DNA of 54,647 bases from Lingula anatina (Eukaryota; Brachiopoda; Lingulata; Lingulida; Lingulidae). Under the pieces are notes generated by a model. That model was not told where the DNA came from and did not search any database. It saw only the letters and a list, made by a program, of their open reading frames with translations. Both the position numbers and the translations under genes were made by a program. Numbering within the stretch: the stretch's first letter is position 1; every line of letters begins with the position of its first letter. This document shows, piece by piece, positions 41,625 to 53,557 of the stretch. The stretch is taken from contig NW_019775436.1 of the NCBI RefSeq assembly GCF_001039355.2, forward strand, positions 816,375 through 871,021. Reading direction: 5' to 3'.

Positions 41625-43299
41625 GTGGCTATAAAGCTATGCTTCTGATCCCTTCCTCCCACTCCTCTCTCTTTTTTCTTTTGCTTCTTTCTCTCTCTAT
41701 CTCTCTCACACACTCACGCCTTTGCATTTTTTTTCGTTTGAGCCAGTTGCATTGATCCATTTTAAAAAGTGTAAATGGGCTTTAATGGACAAAATAGAGC
41801 ACCCTTACATGGTCGCAAAAGTGAACCCACCTCAGGTAATACCAGGTGGGGGACTTGGTAATTTGTCATCACAAACATCAGACTGGGAATATTTCAGGCA
41901 TTGTTAGCTGGAGGTTGACTTATTTATCTGCTATGACACTCAACAGGCAGATTTTAAGTCAGGTCAAAGGAAATGGGGGGGGGGGGGGGTATATTTGAAA
42001 GGCCTGAGTCTTTTGAATCAAATTTTGATATACCCTGGAAGGATCTTTGTCATTTTTCAAATTGCATTAAGGGAGCAAGGGGGGGGGGGGGTTGACCTCT
42101 TTTTAGAAAAAGATCCCCTTTCTGAAATCGAAGGTTCAGGGTCTGGAAATGTAGGGTAGGTTTCACCCTGATGTTTATAGCTCACACCGGAACCTCACCT
42201 CTTTTCTCATGGTGTCTTAGACTCTGATTTGAATGTCGAATTGTTAGAATTTTATATGACACTGATACTTTAAGATCGTTATAGATCTATAGTACTCATT
42301 TCTTTAAAAATATCTTGCATTTTCTGCTGTTGTTTGGAAGTTGAGGTTGTTTGAAAATAAGATGCTCATTTGATTTGTTCAGTGCTGTCAGAAGTGATGC
42401 ATATGTAAGTTTATGGAGGCCAGTTTCTTTAAAAAGTCACCTAAGACCTGAATGCTGGTGTTTTTTTTTATTTCTGTGGATATAGTCATACATGACTTGT
42501 GAATCCTCACTAGTTTGTGTCATTTTCTTGGCTTTGATTTTACTACAGTCCACAATCTTTCCAGTTTCGATTACATATTCTCTCTCCACAACTCTTCATA
42601 GAATTTTATCCTTGCTTATTTTTAAATTGATTTTACATCAGCCTTGCCTATTTGTTGGTCACCTATCATATATGGCAGCTCAAATAATGTATTTGAATTG
42701 TCTATTCATTCACAAGCTCTAAGTGTTTCCATCTAGTAGTTCCTATATTCCCCATATCGTACTATTACAGAAAATTATGGACATTCACAAGGATATCCCA
42801 TGACTAAGTGGTTCTAAGCAGAAAGAGTTACATAACTGACAGAGGTATTTGCTACTTATTGTGAAAATATCATTCAATTCTAGGTATGAATGTGAGGGGT
42901 TTATCCCCCTTGAGTAGAGAAGGCATAAGAGATGATAGGAGTGGATTTACACAGGTAGAATGCAGTTGAAGTGTGCTTAATGTGATGTTGTTGCCAATAC
43001 TGTTCACCACTAGTGTCAGCAATTACTGGAAATTAATTTTATCATTTCCAATAACAGTAGAGATATGCTAATAATAAAGATGAGTTTACAGTAAGCTCTG
43101 AAACTCAGGGTAATTTTGTTCTGTGATTTAAAGGTAGATATGTGACTTGAAATTAATTTCTGGAAAGATATGTTTGTTAATTGAAAATTTCAGTTCATTG
43201 TGTGTGAACCTTACTGAAAGAGTTTTCTCAATTATAACTGACTGACCCATCCTTTGTAATAAGGCATCAGTGTGTGCTCACTTGCATATAACTAAGCAG

Positions 43300-43320
43300 G
43301 CACACACATACACACACACA

Positions 43321-43371
<51 letters not shown>

Positions 43372-43372
43372 T
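43300..43372. repeat. (CA)n(TC)n(CA)n compound microsatellite
   Basis: CA runs flank a TC run. The duplicate at about 50440-50527 differs in repeat number. Confidence 0.9.
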
Positions 43373-44605
43373 GGAAAGCGATCAGTCAAACTTATTTCCT
43401 CTTTGCAGCAGGTGGTTGTGGAATTTGATAATAATTTTTGATTTAATTCCAAGATGCTCATGGGAATCAGTCATTTTATTAGCTGTTGATATATTGTCTC
43501 TGGCATTATGTAATGTATACTTTATTTGGATAATTGATATCAATCCAACCAGTAATTCACACCTAGAAATATTGATGATTAGTCATTAATATAGGGATAT
43601 CAGCAGGCAGTTTGCTTAATATGTTTTATTTTTAAAAAATAGTGGATGTTTGTAAATGCTATGAAAAGATCAAAGACATAAGAAAGAGAAAAAGTGTAGA
43701 TTAAGTAAGGTTATCTGAAAATGAATTGGAATAAAAAGATGTAAAAAGAATTAATATATGGAGTATTTTCATAGTTATGAAATATAGCAGAAAGATGCTG
43801 CATTATTATATCGATAGGTATACAAGCAAATCTTTTTTTATCACCAGTCAGGTTCTAATATCACTCAGCCGTCCAGTAGAAGAACTGACCAAGGCAAGTG
43901 TGTAAGCTACACACTGAGTGAGTGGTGTTAAACAAACAAACTTTCCCTGTGATTCTCACACGGGCTAAGTACCTCTCCTGTGAACCCAGCAAGTGCTCCA
44001 AATGCTGTTATTCCCTAGAATTTCAACAGGAGCCTATGGAAAGAAATCGTACACATGGGGTCCACTGAGATAGTCACCGGATAGCATGTGTACATTAAAA
44101 GTTGAGCCTTCATAGTGAATTGAATAAAGAGAAGGGGAAAAAAACTGAGGGAAAATCATTATGGTTAATAAATGGCATAACTACCCTTGTTTTGTTAGAT
44201 GCAAGGTGCTATGTTATTTGTACCTTCATTTACAACTGAACTCAAATTGTGGTCTGACTTGAGAAACAAGATAACAAGATCAATTTTAATTGATAAGTGG
44301 TTTCATTGTATTCGGTATCATGAAATCTGGTTAAGTACACTAATGGCATTATAATAAAAGGTGTCATGAAATCTTGTTAAGTACCACCGCCCTTGTGATC
44401 CGAGATAGACGCCACCATGCCTTAGGACTCTCCTAAGCAATGACGTTGCCTAAAGATAGTTTCTGATGACATGCACTTTAAAACCCTTTTTATGGAGAGA
44501 TGGCATGCTTTAGTACTAGTATATGGCCCATCTCTGCAGGTTTTCTGTTGCTGGTTTCATGATACAAAGAAGTTTATACCAGAATTAAAGTTTATTTAAC
44601 TTTGA

Positions 44606-44762
44606 GACCAGGGCCCTGTAACTCTAAAGCATCGCGCATTGCGACCGAACACAAGTCTCGATTCCATAACCCCCATATTCGGGCGAGTAAGGGCGAGTTA
44701 TGGAATCGAGATGTTTGTGCTAGGTCACAGTGCACGATGCTTTTGCGTTATGGGGCCCAGGT
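44606..44762. repeat. GCATCGCG-type palindromic element, agrin intron
   Basis: Nested palindrome: outer arms GGGCCCTGTAACTCTAAAGC / GCTTTTGCGTTATGGGGCCC and inner arms TCTCGATTCCATAAC / GTTATGGAATCGAGA. The duplicate is at 51783-51931. Confidence 0.68.
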
Positions 44763-44771
44763 TGTTTTACA

Positions 44772-44985
44772 CCCCATTTCCATAGATTAGATCGACCTAC
44801 TTTAGATCGACCTAACTCCCTGGGGGTTCACGCCAAATAGCTGTCAGCCGGGTGGACACAAAATTTAATTATCCCCTTATAGCTTGTAGTAGGCGGGACG
44901 GACATTTAAGTCGGATTATCTGAAAGTAATCTAGTGAGACTCCCCGCGGGGATAGATCGATCTTATATCTATGGGAATAGAGCCT
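44772..44985. mobile_element. GATCGA-type inverted-repeat element, copy 5
   Basis: In agrin intron 1, immediately beside a GCATCGCG-type palindromic element. Its counterpart in the duplicated block is at 51943-52156. Confidence 0.7.
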
Positions 44986-45049
44986 TAGGCTACTTTCACT
45001 CTTGATAAATCAGAAATATTTCCAATTCAATACGCATGCATCTGTCCTG

Positions 45050-45077
45050 AAAAAAAAAAAAAAAAAAAAAAAAAAAA
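45050..45077. repeat. Poly-A tract
   Basis: About 27 A residues; the duplicate at about 52222-52237 is shorter (about 16). Confidence 0.9.
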
Positions 45078-47905
45078 CTAGATTGTTGATCTTTAAGACG
45101 TGTGATTAGTGGAGAACTGGATTTATCCTTAATTTATGTCTTTAACCTTTCTGACAATTTCTGTAAGGTCATTGACAGAGATAAGTTCATCGTAAAAAAT
45201 AAAAGCCAGTCTTCTGGCATACAATGAATTATACCCAATAATGGTGGACATCAAAGTGATTAGATTGCATTCTATGGTGAACTAAATGTCATTGGACAGC
45301 ATTATGAAATAGGGAGACATAAGTTTGGTCGATCTATTTACAATGGAAATGGACCTGAAAGTTTTATTCCTTTCTCATACTTGTATGTTTGGTGGACCTG
45401 TAATTGAACCAGTACACAAACTTAATTGAATCGATTCTGGAAATGAACCACATGCTCTTCGAAGAAAACTACACCTGTATGGCGCTGTAACAAGTTGAAG
45501 TTGTGTCATCGTTCTAGGAGGATCATGTTTTCAATTGGCAGTCATTCCATCACCTTAAATATGTTACTTAAGGGTACAAGTGGGATTATGCCTGTGATTG
45601 TAGATTAATATGAAGCCTTGTGCCTGTCTGACAGACTTTGTTTAGAAAAATGCCTTGTACAGGGGGTGTAAAAAGTTTTTTTTGGTTATTTTAGATTTTT
45701 GAAAGCAAATACTAAATTTAAATGTTTAGAAATTGTTTTTAAGAAGTAGAATCTCCTCTATTCCTCTCTCCCCATTAAGCTTTTACTTTGATAAACTTAT
45801 GCATTTGGTGTGTAAATAAGAAATGATCAAAGGCTGTTTTCATGTCAGTGGTAGACAATTTTTTCAAACACCCTGTACCAATAACCTTATTGGCACAACT
45901 TCCAAGGTAACAAGCCAGAGTCTCGCCAAAATGTGATGTCATCCCCTTTGTCTCTTTGATGTCTCCCTTCAGCTGCATGCCTTTAGTACTTAATGTGGTT
46001 GCCCTGATCTATTTGTGGTTGTTTTTTTGTCCCTCTCCGAGCATGCCTTTTATTATTGCCATTAAATATAGATTAGTATCTGTTGAATTATTTAGGGTTA
46101 AATAAGAAAAAAATGGACAAAATAATCATATATATAAATCAGAAGTATTAATTTTCAGTCCAAGGAGTTATTTTTCCTGCTACTGGAAATTCAACATGCT
46201 GTTGTTAGTCCAGGTGTTTGTGTATTTTATGTATAGGTTTCATCATCTTACAAAACTACAACCCAGCATGTGTACCAAGTATTTGTCTGCGACGGGCGGA
46301 CATGTTATTACTTCCCCGAAGGCGGAAATGGTGACTTTAGACATAGCATGTCAGTTTGAATTGCCGAGGTGACAGGCNGTGTGTGTGTTGTGTGTGTGTG
46401 TGTGTGGGTGGGGGGGGGGGGTTGACAGGGGATAGATTATCATAACCACTACAGATAATATACAGTGTACAGTGGTGGAGCAACTTGAAAACACATTGCT
46501 GATGCGTCAACTTTTTTTTCTTGTGAAATTATATTCATTTTGTTATATATTTTCCTTTAAAAGATAAATTCCCACTTGTTCCCACTCACCAGACACCCAA
46601 TACCAATTAAAGTCAAATAAAAGAAAAAAATTGCTTTGCAAATATTAACCCTTCTCCCACCATGTGCAATGTCATTAATATTGCTAAATATATACTCATC
46701 AATTGTTTATTAGAGGCAATTTTCTTTAGCTAGTGGGAAAAATTAAAAATGACATAGTGAGTCTGGCATTTGTGTAATATATTGCACATACAGCTACTAG
46801 TATATCATACATATGATCTGTTGTTTATGTATTGTGATGAAGTAGCGAGTTATATATGGATTGTCGTGGAACTGCATGGTTTGTGAACATGACGGAATGC
46901 CAGCTAGGTATATCGACACAATGTGCCCAACATTAACAATTTACCTGTGTACCACACATTGGCACACATCTTTAACAGTTAATCAGATCTGAAAGACATT
47001 AACAGGACCTTAAAAGCTGCAGCCTGTTCCTGTAAGGGCCTTTTATTTCAGCATCAGTGCCCAAGTCCAATAGGCCTGTATAAACAGGCAAATGAAATCA
47101 CAACCCCTTGTCAGTGTACTTAAATACATGTACCACTGTTATACTGTTTATTTCAATACACAGCCACCACATTCTATAAGAATGAACAGGAAACTTTTTT
47201 CTTTAATGTTACTGAATGGGAACTGCTACAATGTACTGCCACCCAGGAGTTGGGTTCTCTTGATGATGGATAACGAGAATTGTGAATAGTGGAGGGAGGG
47301 TAAAAGAAGGGCAGGGGGAGGGAGGGAGATGTTATCAGGGCTGTATACAAGCAGTGCCTGTGTAGAGCTGGTATAATACACTTTGTGCTACATTGACTAC
47401 ATTGTAACTGTGGGTTGACTGCCTATAGTAGCAGACAGTGAATTTATAAAGAGAGCCAGGACAGCAAATTTAAAAATAATTTTTCCGCAAACAACTGACA
47501 AGTTAAATGTTACAACGCATCTGTATTATTGTGTAACCAGAATGCAATTGTCATCAAGAAGAACAAATTTTACATTGTGCAGAATAGTTTCAGCTCTGCC
47601 AGGTTATAAGTTACATACTTGCCTAAAGCCGTTGTCCTGAAATGAATGTTAAAGAACAATTACAAAGAATGTGCTGTTTTTATCTTTGACTTATGCAACC
47701 ATGTTATCCTGTAGGTTAATATATACAGCATGAAGTTATGCATATATCAGAGTACAGCTCTTGCTGTGAATGCAGAAACAATAATAATCTTCCATCGAAG
47801 ATTCTAGTTTCTTATGAACCACTGCACTATTTTTATGTTGATTTTATGACAATTATATGCATCTTCATTAGTCTTCAAATATAACTTGATACTTGGGTTG
47901 ATCCG

Positions 47906-48056
47906 GGCTCTGTATCTCAAAAGTGTCGCGAATTGCGACCTAGCGCAATTGTCTCTATTCCATAACTCGGCATTTATTCGCCCCACGTAATAGCATTGAG
48001 AAAAAGGTTATATCGCTGTTGCAATTCGCAATGCTTTCGAGTTACAGAACTCTGGT
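47906..48056. repeat. GCATCGCG-type palindromic element, duplicate copy
   Basis: Counterpart of 40594-40743 within duplicated block copy 2, slightly diverged. Confidence 0.62.
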
Positions 48057-51000
48057 GGTCTTTGCACTGGAAATCAACTGCATATATACTCAGACATGAC
48101 TCCTCATGTACAGTACCATTAAATTCCATTATTCTTATCTTCTTCCAGAATCATGTGCACCTGGTAAATGTAAACAGCAGTTAGAAAAAAAAGTTTATGA
48201 GCTAGAAAAAAAGGAAATATAGTAAAGATGGATGTACATTTCAAGATAAAGAATGACAATTTTTATTTGTGTCTGGTTTATACAGATAATGTATTGGGGA
48301 TTTGTTTAAGGTCAATTTCCAGTTATCTTGTTACAGCTTAACTTAGAACATGCTGTCTCAGCCTGTGATTACGTCTAATCATAGTTAAACTTATCTAGTT
48401 TTGTTGTTGTCCCATTGCAATAGAGGTAAGTCATTCTTGAAGTGTCTTCCTCTGGTTAGAACTTACAGCCACATGATCTGCTGAGATGGTACTGCCTAAG
48501 TTATGCCATCATTGCCTGACTGGAAATACGACCTCTGATATACGTGTAAACATGCTGTCATTTAATGTAAACACACACCTGTGGGCTTGTTGAAAGGATG
48601 CAAAAAAAGAAAAAAAAATCAAATGCTTGTGATGTGTTCAGATCTGTTGAACATCAAGTCTTTTTTGCATCCTCATTTACTACAACAGCTAGATCTAATT
48701 CAGGAGGCAGCCACTTTAATTGCAATCGAGTATCTGCTACTTTAACTTGCTGTATGAGTGGCTATAAAGCTATGCTTCTGATCCCTTCCTCCCACTCATC
48801 TCTCTTTTTTTTCTTTTGCTTCTTTCTCTCTCTATCTCTCTTACACACTCAGGCCTTTGCTTTTTTTTCGTTTGAGCCAGTTGCATTGATCCATTTTAAA
48901 AAGTGTAAATGGGCTTTAATGGACAAAATAGAGCACCCTTACATGGTCGCAAAAGTGAACCCACCTCAGGTAATACCAGGTGGGGGGCTTGGTAATTTGT
49001 CATCACAAACATCAGACTGGGAATATTTCGGGCATTGTTAGCTGGAGGTTGACTTATTCATCTGCGATGACACTCAACAGGCAGATTTTAGGTCAGGACG
49101 AATGAAGGGGGGGGGGGGGGATATATTTGAAAGGCCTGAGTCTTTTGAATCAAAATTTGATATACCCTGGAAGGATCTTTGTCATTTTTCAAATTGCATT
49201 AAGGGAGCAAGGGGGGGGGGGTTGACCTCTTTTTAGAAAAAGATCCCCTTTCTGAAATCGAAGGTTCAGGGTCTGGAAATGTAGGGTAGGTTTCACCCTG
49301 ATGTTCATAGGTCACACCGGAACCTCACCTCGCTACTCAGGGTGTCTTAGACTCTGATTTGAATGTTGAATTGTTAGAATTTTATATGACACTGATACTT
49401 TAAGATCGTTATAGATCTATAGTACTCATTTCTTTAAAAATATCTTGCATTTTCTGCTGTTGTTTGGAAGTTGAGGTTGTTTGAAAGTTAGATGCTCATT
49501 TGATTTGTTCAGTGCTGTCAGAAGTGATATATATATATGTAAGTTTATGGAGGCCAGTGTCTTTAAAAAGTCACCTAAGACCTGAATGCTGGTGTTTTTT
49601 TTTATTTCTGTGGATATAGTCATACATGACTTGTGAATCTTTGCTAGTTTGTATAATTTTCTTGGCTTTGATTTTACCACAGTCCTCTATCTTTCCAGTT
49701 TTGATTACATATTCTCTCTCCACATCTCTTCATAGAATTTTATCCTTGCTTATTTTTAAATTGATTTTACATCAGCCTTGCCCATTTGTTGGGCGCCTAT
49801 CATATATGGCAGCTCAAATAACGTATTTGAATTGTCTATTCATTCATGAGCTCTAAGTGTTTCCATCTAGTAGTTCCTATATTCCCCATATAGTACTATT
49901 ACAGAAAATTATGGGCAATCACAAGGATATCCCATGACTAAGTGTTTCCAAGTAGAAAGAGTTACATAATCAACAGAGGTATTTGCTACTTATTGTGAAA
50001 ATATTATTCAGTTCTAGGTATGAATGTGAGGGGTTTATCCCCCTTGAGTAGAGAAGGCGTAAGAGATGATAGGAGTGGATTTACACAGGTAGAATGCAGT
50101 TGAAGTGTGCCTAATGTGATGTTGTTGCCAATACTGTTCACCACTAGTGTCAGCAATTACTGGAAATTAATTTTATCATTTCCAATAACAGTAGAGATAT
50201 GTTAATAATAAAGATGAGTTTACAGCAAGCTCTGAAACTCAGGGTAATTTTGTTCTGTGATTTAAAGGTTGATATGTGACTTGAATTAAATTTCTGGAAA
50301 GACATGTTTGTTAATTGAAAATTTCAGTTCATTGTGTGTGAACTTTATTGAAAGATGTCGTTTCTTATTTATAACTGACTGAACTGTTCTTTGTCATAAG
50401 GCCGCAGTGAGTGCTCACATATATATAATGAAGTGTGCGTACACACACACACACTCTCTCTCTCTCTCTCTATCTCTCTCTGTCTCTCTCTCTAACACAC
50501 ACACACACATACATACACATACATACACGCTGGCAAACGATCAGTCAAGTTTATTTCCTTTTTGCAGCAGGTGGTTGTGGAATTTGATAATATTTTTGAT
50601 TTAATTCCAAGATGCTCATGGGGATCAGTCATGTTGTTAGCTGTTGATATATTGTCTCTGGCATTATGTAATGTATACTTTATTTGGGTAATTGATATCA
50701 ATCCAACCAGTAATTCACACCAAGAAATATTGATGATTAGTTATTAATATAGGGATATCAGCAGGCAGTTTGCCTAATATTTTATTTTGTTTTTAAAAAA
50801 GAGTTGGATGTTAGTAAATGCAATGAAAATATCAAAGACATAAAAAAGAAAAAAAGTGTAAATTATAATAATAATGTTATCCAAAAATGAATCAAAATCA
50901 GAAGGTGAAAAAAGAATTAATTTACTAGTATGGAATATTTTCAGAATTATGAAATATAGAAGAAACATGCTGCATTATTATATTGATAGGTGTAAAACCA

Positions 51001-51782
51001 AATCTTTTTTTATCACCAGTCAGGTTCTAATATCACTCAGCTGTCCAGTAGAAGAACTGACCAAGGCAAGTGTGTAAGCTACACACTGAGTGAGTGGTGT
51101 TAAACAAACAAACTTTCCCTGTGATTCTCACACGGACTAAGTGCCTCTGCTGTGAACCCAGCAAGTGCTCCAAATGCTGTTATTCCCTAGAATTTCAACA
51201 GGAGCCTATGGAAAGAAATTATACACATGGGGTCCACTGTGATAGTCACTGGATAGCATGTGTATTAAAAGTTAAGCCTTCATAGTAAATTGAATTAAGA
51301 GAAGGGAGAAAACTGAGGGAAAATCATTACAGTTAATAAATGGCATAACTACCCTTGTTTTGTTAGATGCAAGGTGCTATGTTATTTGTACCTTCATTTA
51401 CAACTGAACTCAAATTGTGGTCTGACTTGAGAAACAAGATAACAAGATCAATTTTAATTGATAAGTGGTTTCATTGTATTCAGTATCATGAAATCTGGTT
51501 AAGTACACTAATGGCATTATAATAAAAGGTGTCATGAAATCTTGTTTTAAAGTACCACCGCCCTTGTGATCCGAGATAGACGCCACCATGCCTTAGGACT
51601 CTCCTAAGCAGTGACATTGCCTAAAGATAGTTTCTGATGACATGCACTTTAAAACCCCTTTTATGGGAAGATGGCATGCTTTAGTACTAGTATATGACCC
51701 ATCTCTGCAGGTTTTCTGTCGCTGGTTTCTTGATACAAAGAAGTTTATACCAGAATTTAAGTTTATTTAACTTTGAGACCAG

Positions 51783-51931
51783 GGCCCTGTAACTGTAAAG
51801 CATCGCGCATTGAGACCGAACACAAGAGTCTCGATTCCATGACCTCCATATGGGGCGAGTGAGGGCGAGTTATGGAATCGAGATGCTTGCGCTAGGGCGC
51901 AGTGCGCCATGCTTTTGCGTTATGGGGCCCA
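51783..51931. repeat. GCATCGCG-type palindromic element, duplicate copy
   Basis: Counterpart of 44606-44762 within duplicated block copy 2. Confidence 0.65.
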
Positions 51932-51942
51932 GGTTGTTTTAC

Positions 51943-52156
51943 ACCCCATTTCCATAGATTAGATCGACCTACTTTAGATCGACCTAACTCCCTGGGGGTT
52001 CACGCCAAATAGCTGTCAGCTGGGCGGACATGAAAGTTAATTATCCCCTTACAGCTTGTAGTAGGCGGGACGGACATTTAAGTCGGATTATCTGAAAGTA
52101 ATCTGGTGAGACTCCCCGCGGGGATAGATCGATCTAAAATCTATGGGAATAGAGCC
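51943..52156. mobile_element. GATCGA-type inverted-repeat element, copy 6
   Basis: Duplicate of the 44772 copy, with a handful of substitutions. Confidence 0.7.
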
Positions 52157-53557
52157 TTAGGCTACTTTCACTCTTGATAAATCAGAAATATTTCCAATTC
52201 AATATGCATGCATCTGTCATGAAAAAAAAAAAAAAAACTAAATTGTTGATCTTTAAGACGTGTGATTACTTTATTTTAGTGGAGAACTGGATTTATCCTT
52301 AATTAATGTCTTTAACCTTTCTGACAATTTCTGTCAATTTATCATTGACAGGGATAAGTTCATCGTAAAAAATAAAAGCCAGTCTTCTGGCATACAATGA
52401 ATTATACCCAATAATGGTGGACATCAAAGTGATTAGATTGCATTCTGTGGTGAACTAAACGTCATTGGACAGCATTATGAAATAGGCAGACATAAGTTTG
52501 GTTGATCTATTTACAATGGAAATGGACCTGAAAGTTTTATTCCTTTCTCATACTTGTATGTTTGGTGGACCTGTAATTGAACCAGTGCACAAACTTAATT
52601 GAATCGATTCTGGAAATGAACCACATGCTCTTCGAATGAAAAATACACCTGTATGGCGCTGTAACAAGTTGAAGTTGTGTCATCGTTCTAGGAGGATCAT
52701 GTTTTCAATTGGCAGTCATTCCATCACCTTAAATATGTTACTTAAGGGTACAAGTGGGATTATGCCTGTGATTGTAGATTAATATGAAGCCTTGTGCCTG
52801 TCTGACAGACTGGGTTTAGAAAAATGCCTTGCACAGGGGGTATAAAAATTTCTTTTGGTAATTTTAGATTCTTGATACCTAACAGTAAATTTAAATGTTT
52901 AGAAATTGTTTTTATGGAGAAGAATCTCCTTTATTCCTCTCTCCCTATTAAGCTTTAACTTTGATAAATTTATGCATTTAGTGTGTAAACGAGAAATGAT
53001 CCAAGGCTGTTTTCATGTCTGTGGTAGACAATTTTTTCAAACACCCTGTACCAATAACCTTATTGGCACAACTTCCAAGGTAACAAGCCAGAGTCTCGCC
53101 AAAATGTGATGTCATCCCCTTTGTCTCTTTGATGTCTCCCTTCAGCTGCGTGCCTTTAGTACTTAATGTGGTTGCCCTGATCTATTTGTGGTTGTTTTTT
53201 TGTCCCTCTCCGAGCATACCTTTTATTATTGCCATTAAATATAGATTAGTACGTATCTGTTGAATTATTTAGGGTTAAATAAAAAAAAAAAAAATGGACA
53301 AAATAATCATATATATAAATCAGAAGTATTAATTTTCAGCCCAAGGAGTTATTTTTCCTGCTACTGGAAATTCAACATGCTGTTGTTAGTCCAGGTGTTT
53401 GTGTATTTTATGTATAGGTTTCATCATCTTACAAAACTACAACCCAGCATGTGTACCAAGTATTTGTCTGCGACGGGCGGACATGTTATTACTTCCCAGA
53501 AGGCGGAAATGGTGACTTTAGACATAGCATGTCAGTTTGAATTGCTGAGGTGACGGG

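Larger units (their letters stand above)
39069..46377. repeat. ~7.3 kb duplicated block, copy 1
   Basis: Copy 1 begins at a GT/poly-G tract (39069-39108) and ends immediately before a single N at 46378. It is nearly identical to 46379-53557, with scattered substitutions and small indels. One clean difference is a 167-bp element at 41458-41624 that only this copy has. It also carries a GCATCGCG-type palindromic element, a GATCGA-type element, (CA)n(TC)n repeats at 43300-43372 and poly-A at 45050-45077. Confidence 0.85.
46379..53557. repeat. ~7.2 kb duplicated block, copy 2
   Basis: Copy 2 restarts right after the N at 46378 with a GT/poly-G tract matching the start of copy 1, and runs to the GAGGTGACGGGCGG sequence at about 53557. 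The offset from copy 1 is about 7.13-7.32 kb, varying with indels. This is either a recent tandem duplication or the second haplotype laid end to end. Confidence 0.85.

Noticed and set aside
41722-41907. Open frame (WALMDKIEHPYMVAKVNPPQ...) also present near 48870-49040, apparently conserved
   Set aside because: It is preserved because the two 7-kb blocks are almost identical overall; non-coding sequence around it is equally conserved, and there is no recognisable domain or splice context.
43855-43945. Possible SINE tail (GTGTAAGCTACACACTGAGTGA, AAACAAACAAAC)
   Set aside because: Only a suggestive pattern; no promoter boxes or flanking duplications were visible.
50407-50604. Frame with SLSLSLSLSVSLS and THTHIHTHTYT
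   Set aside because: Translation of compound (CA)n(TC)n microsatellites.
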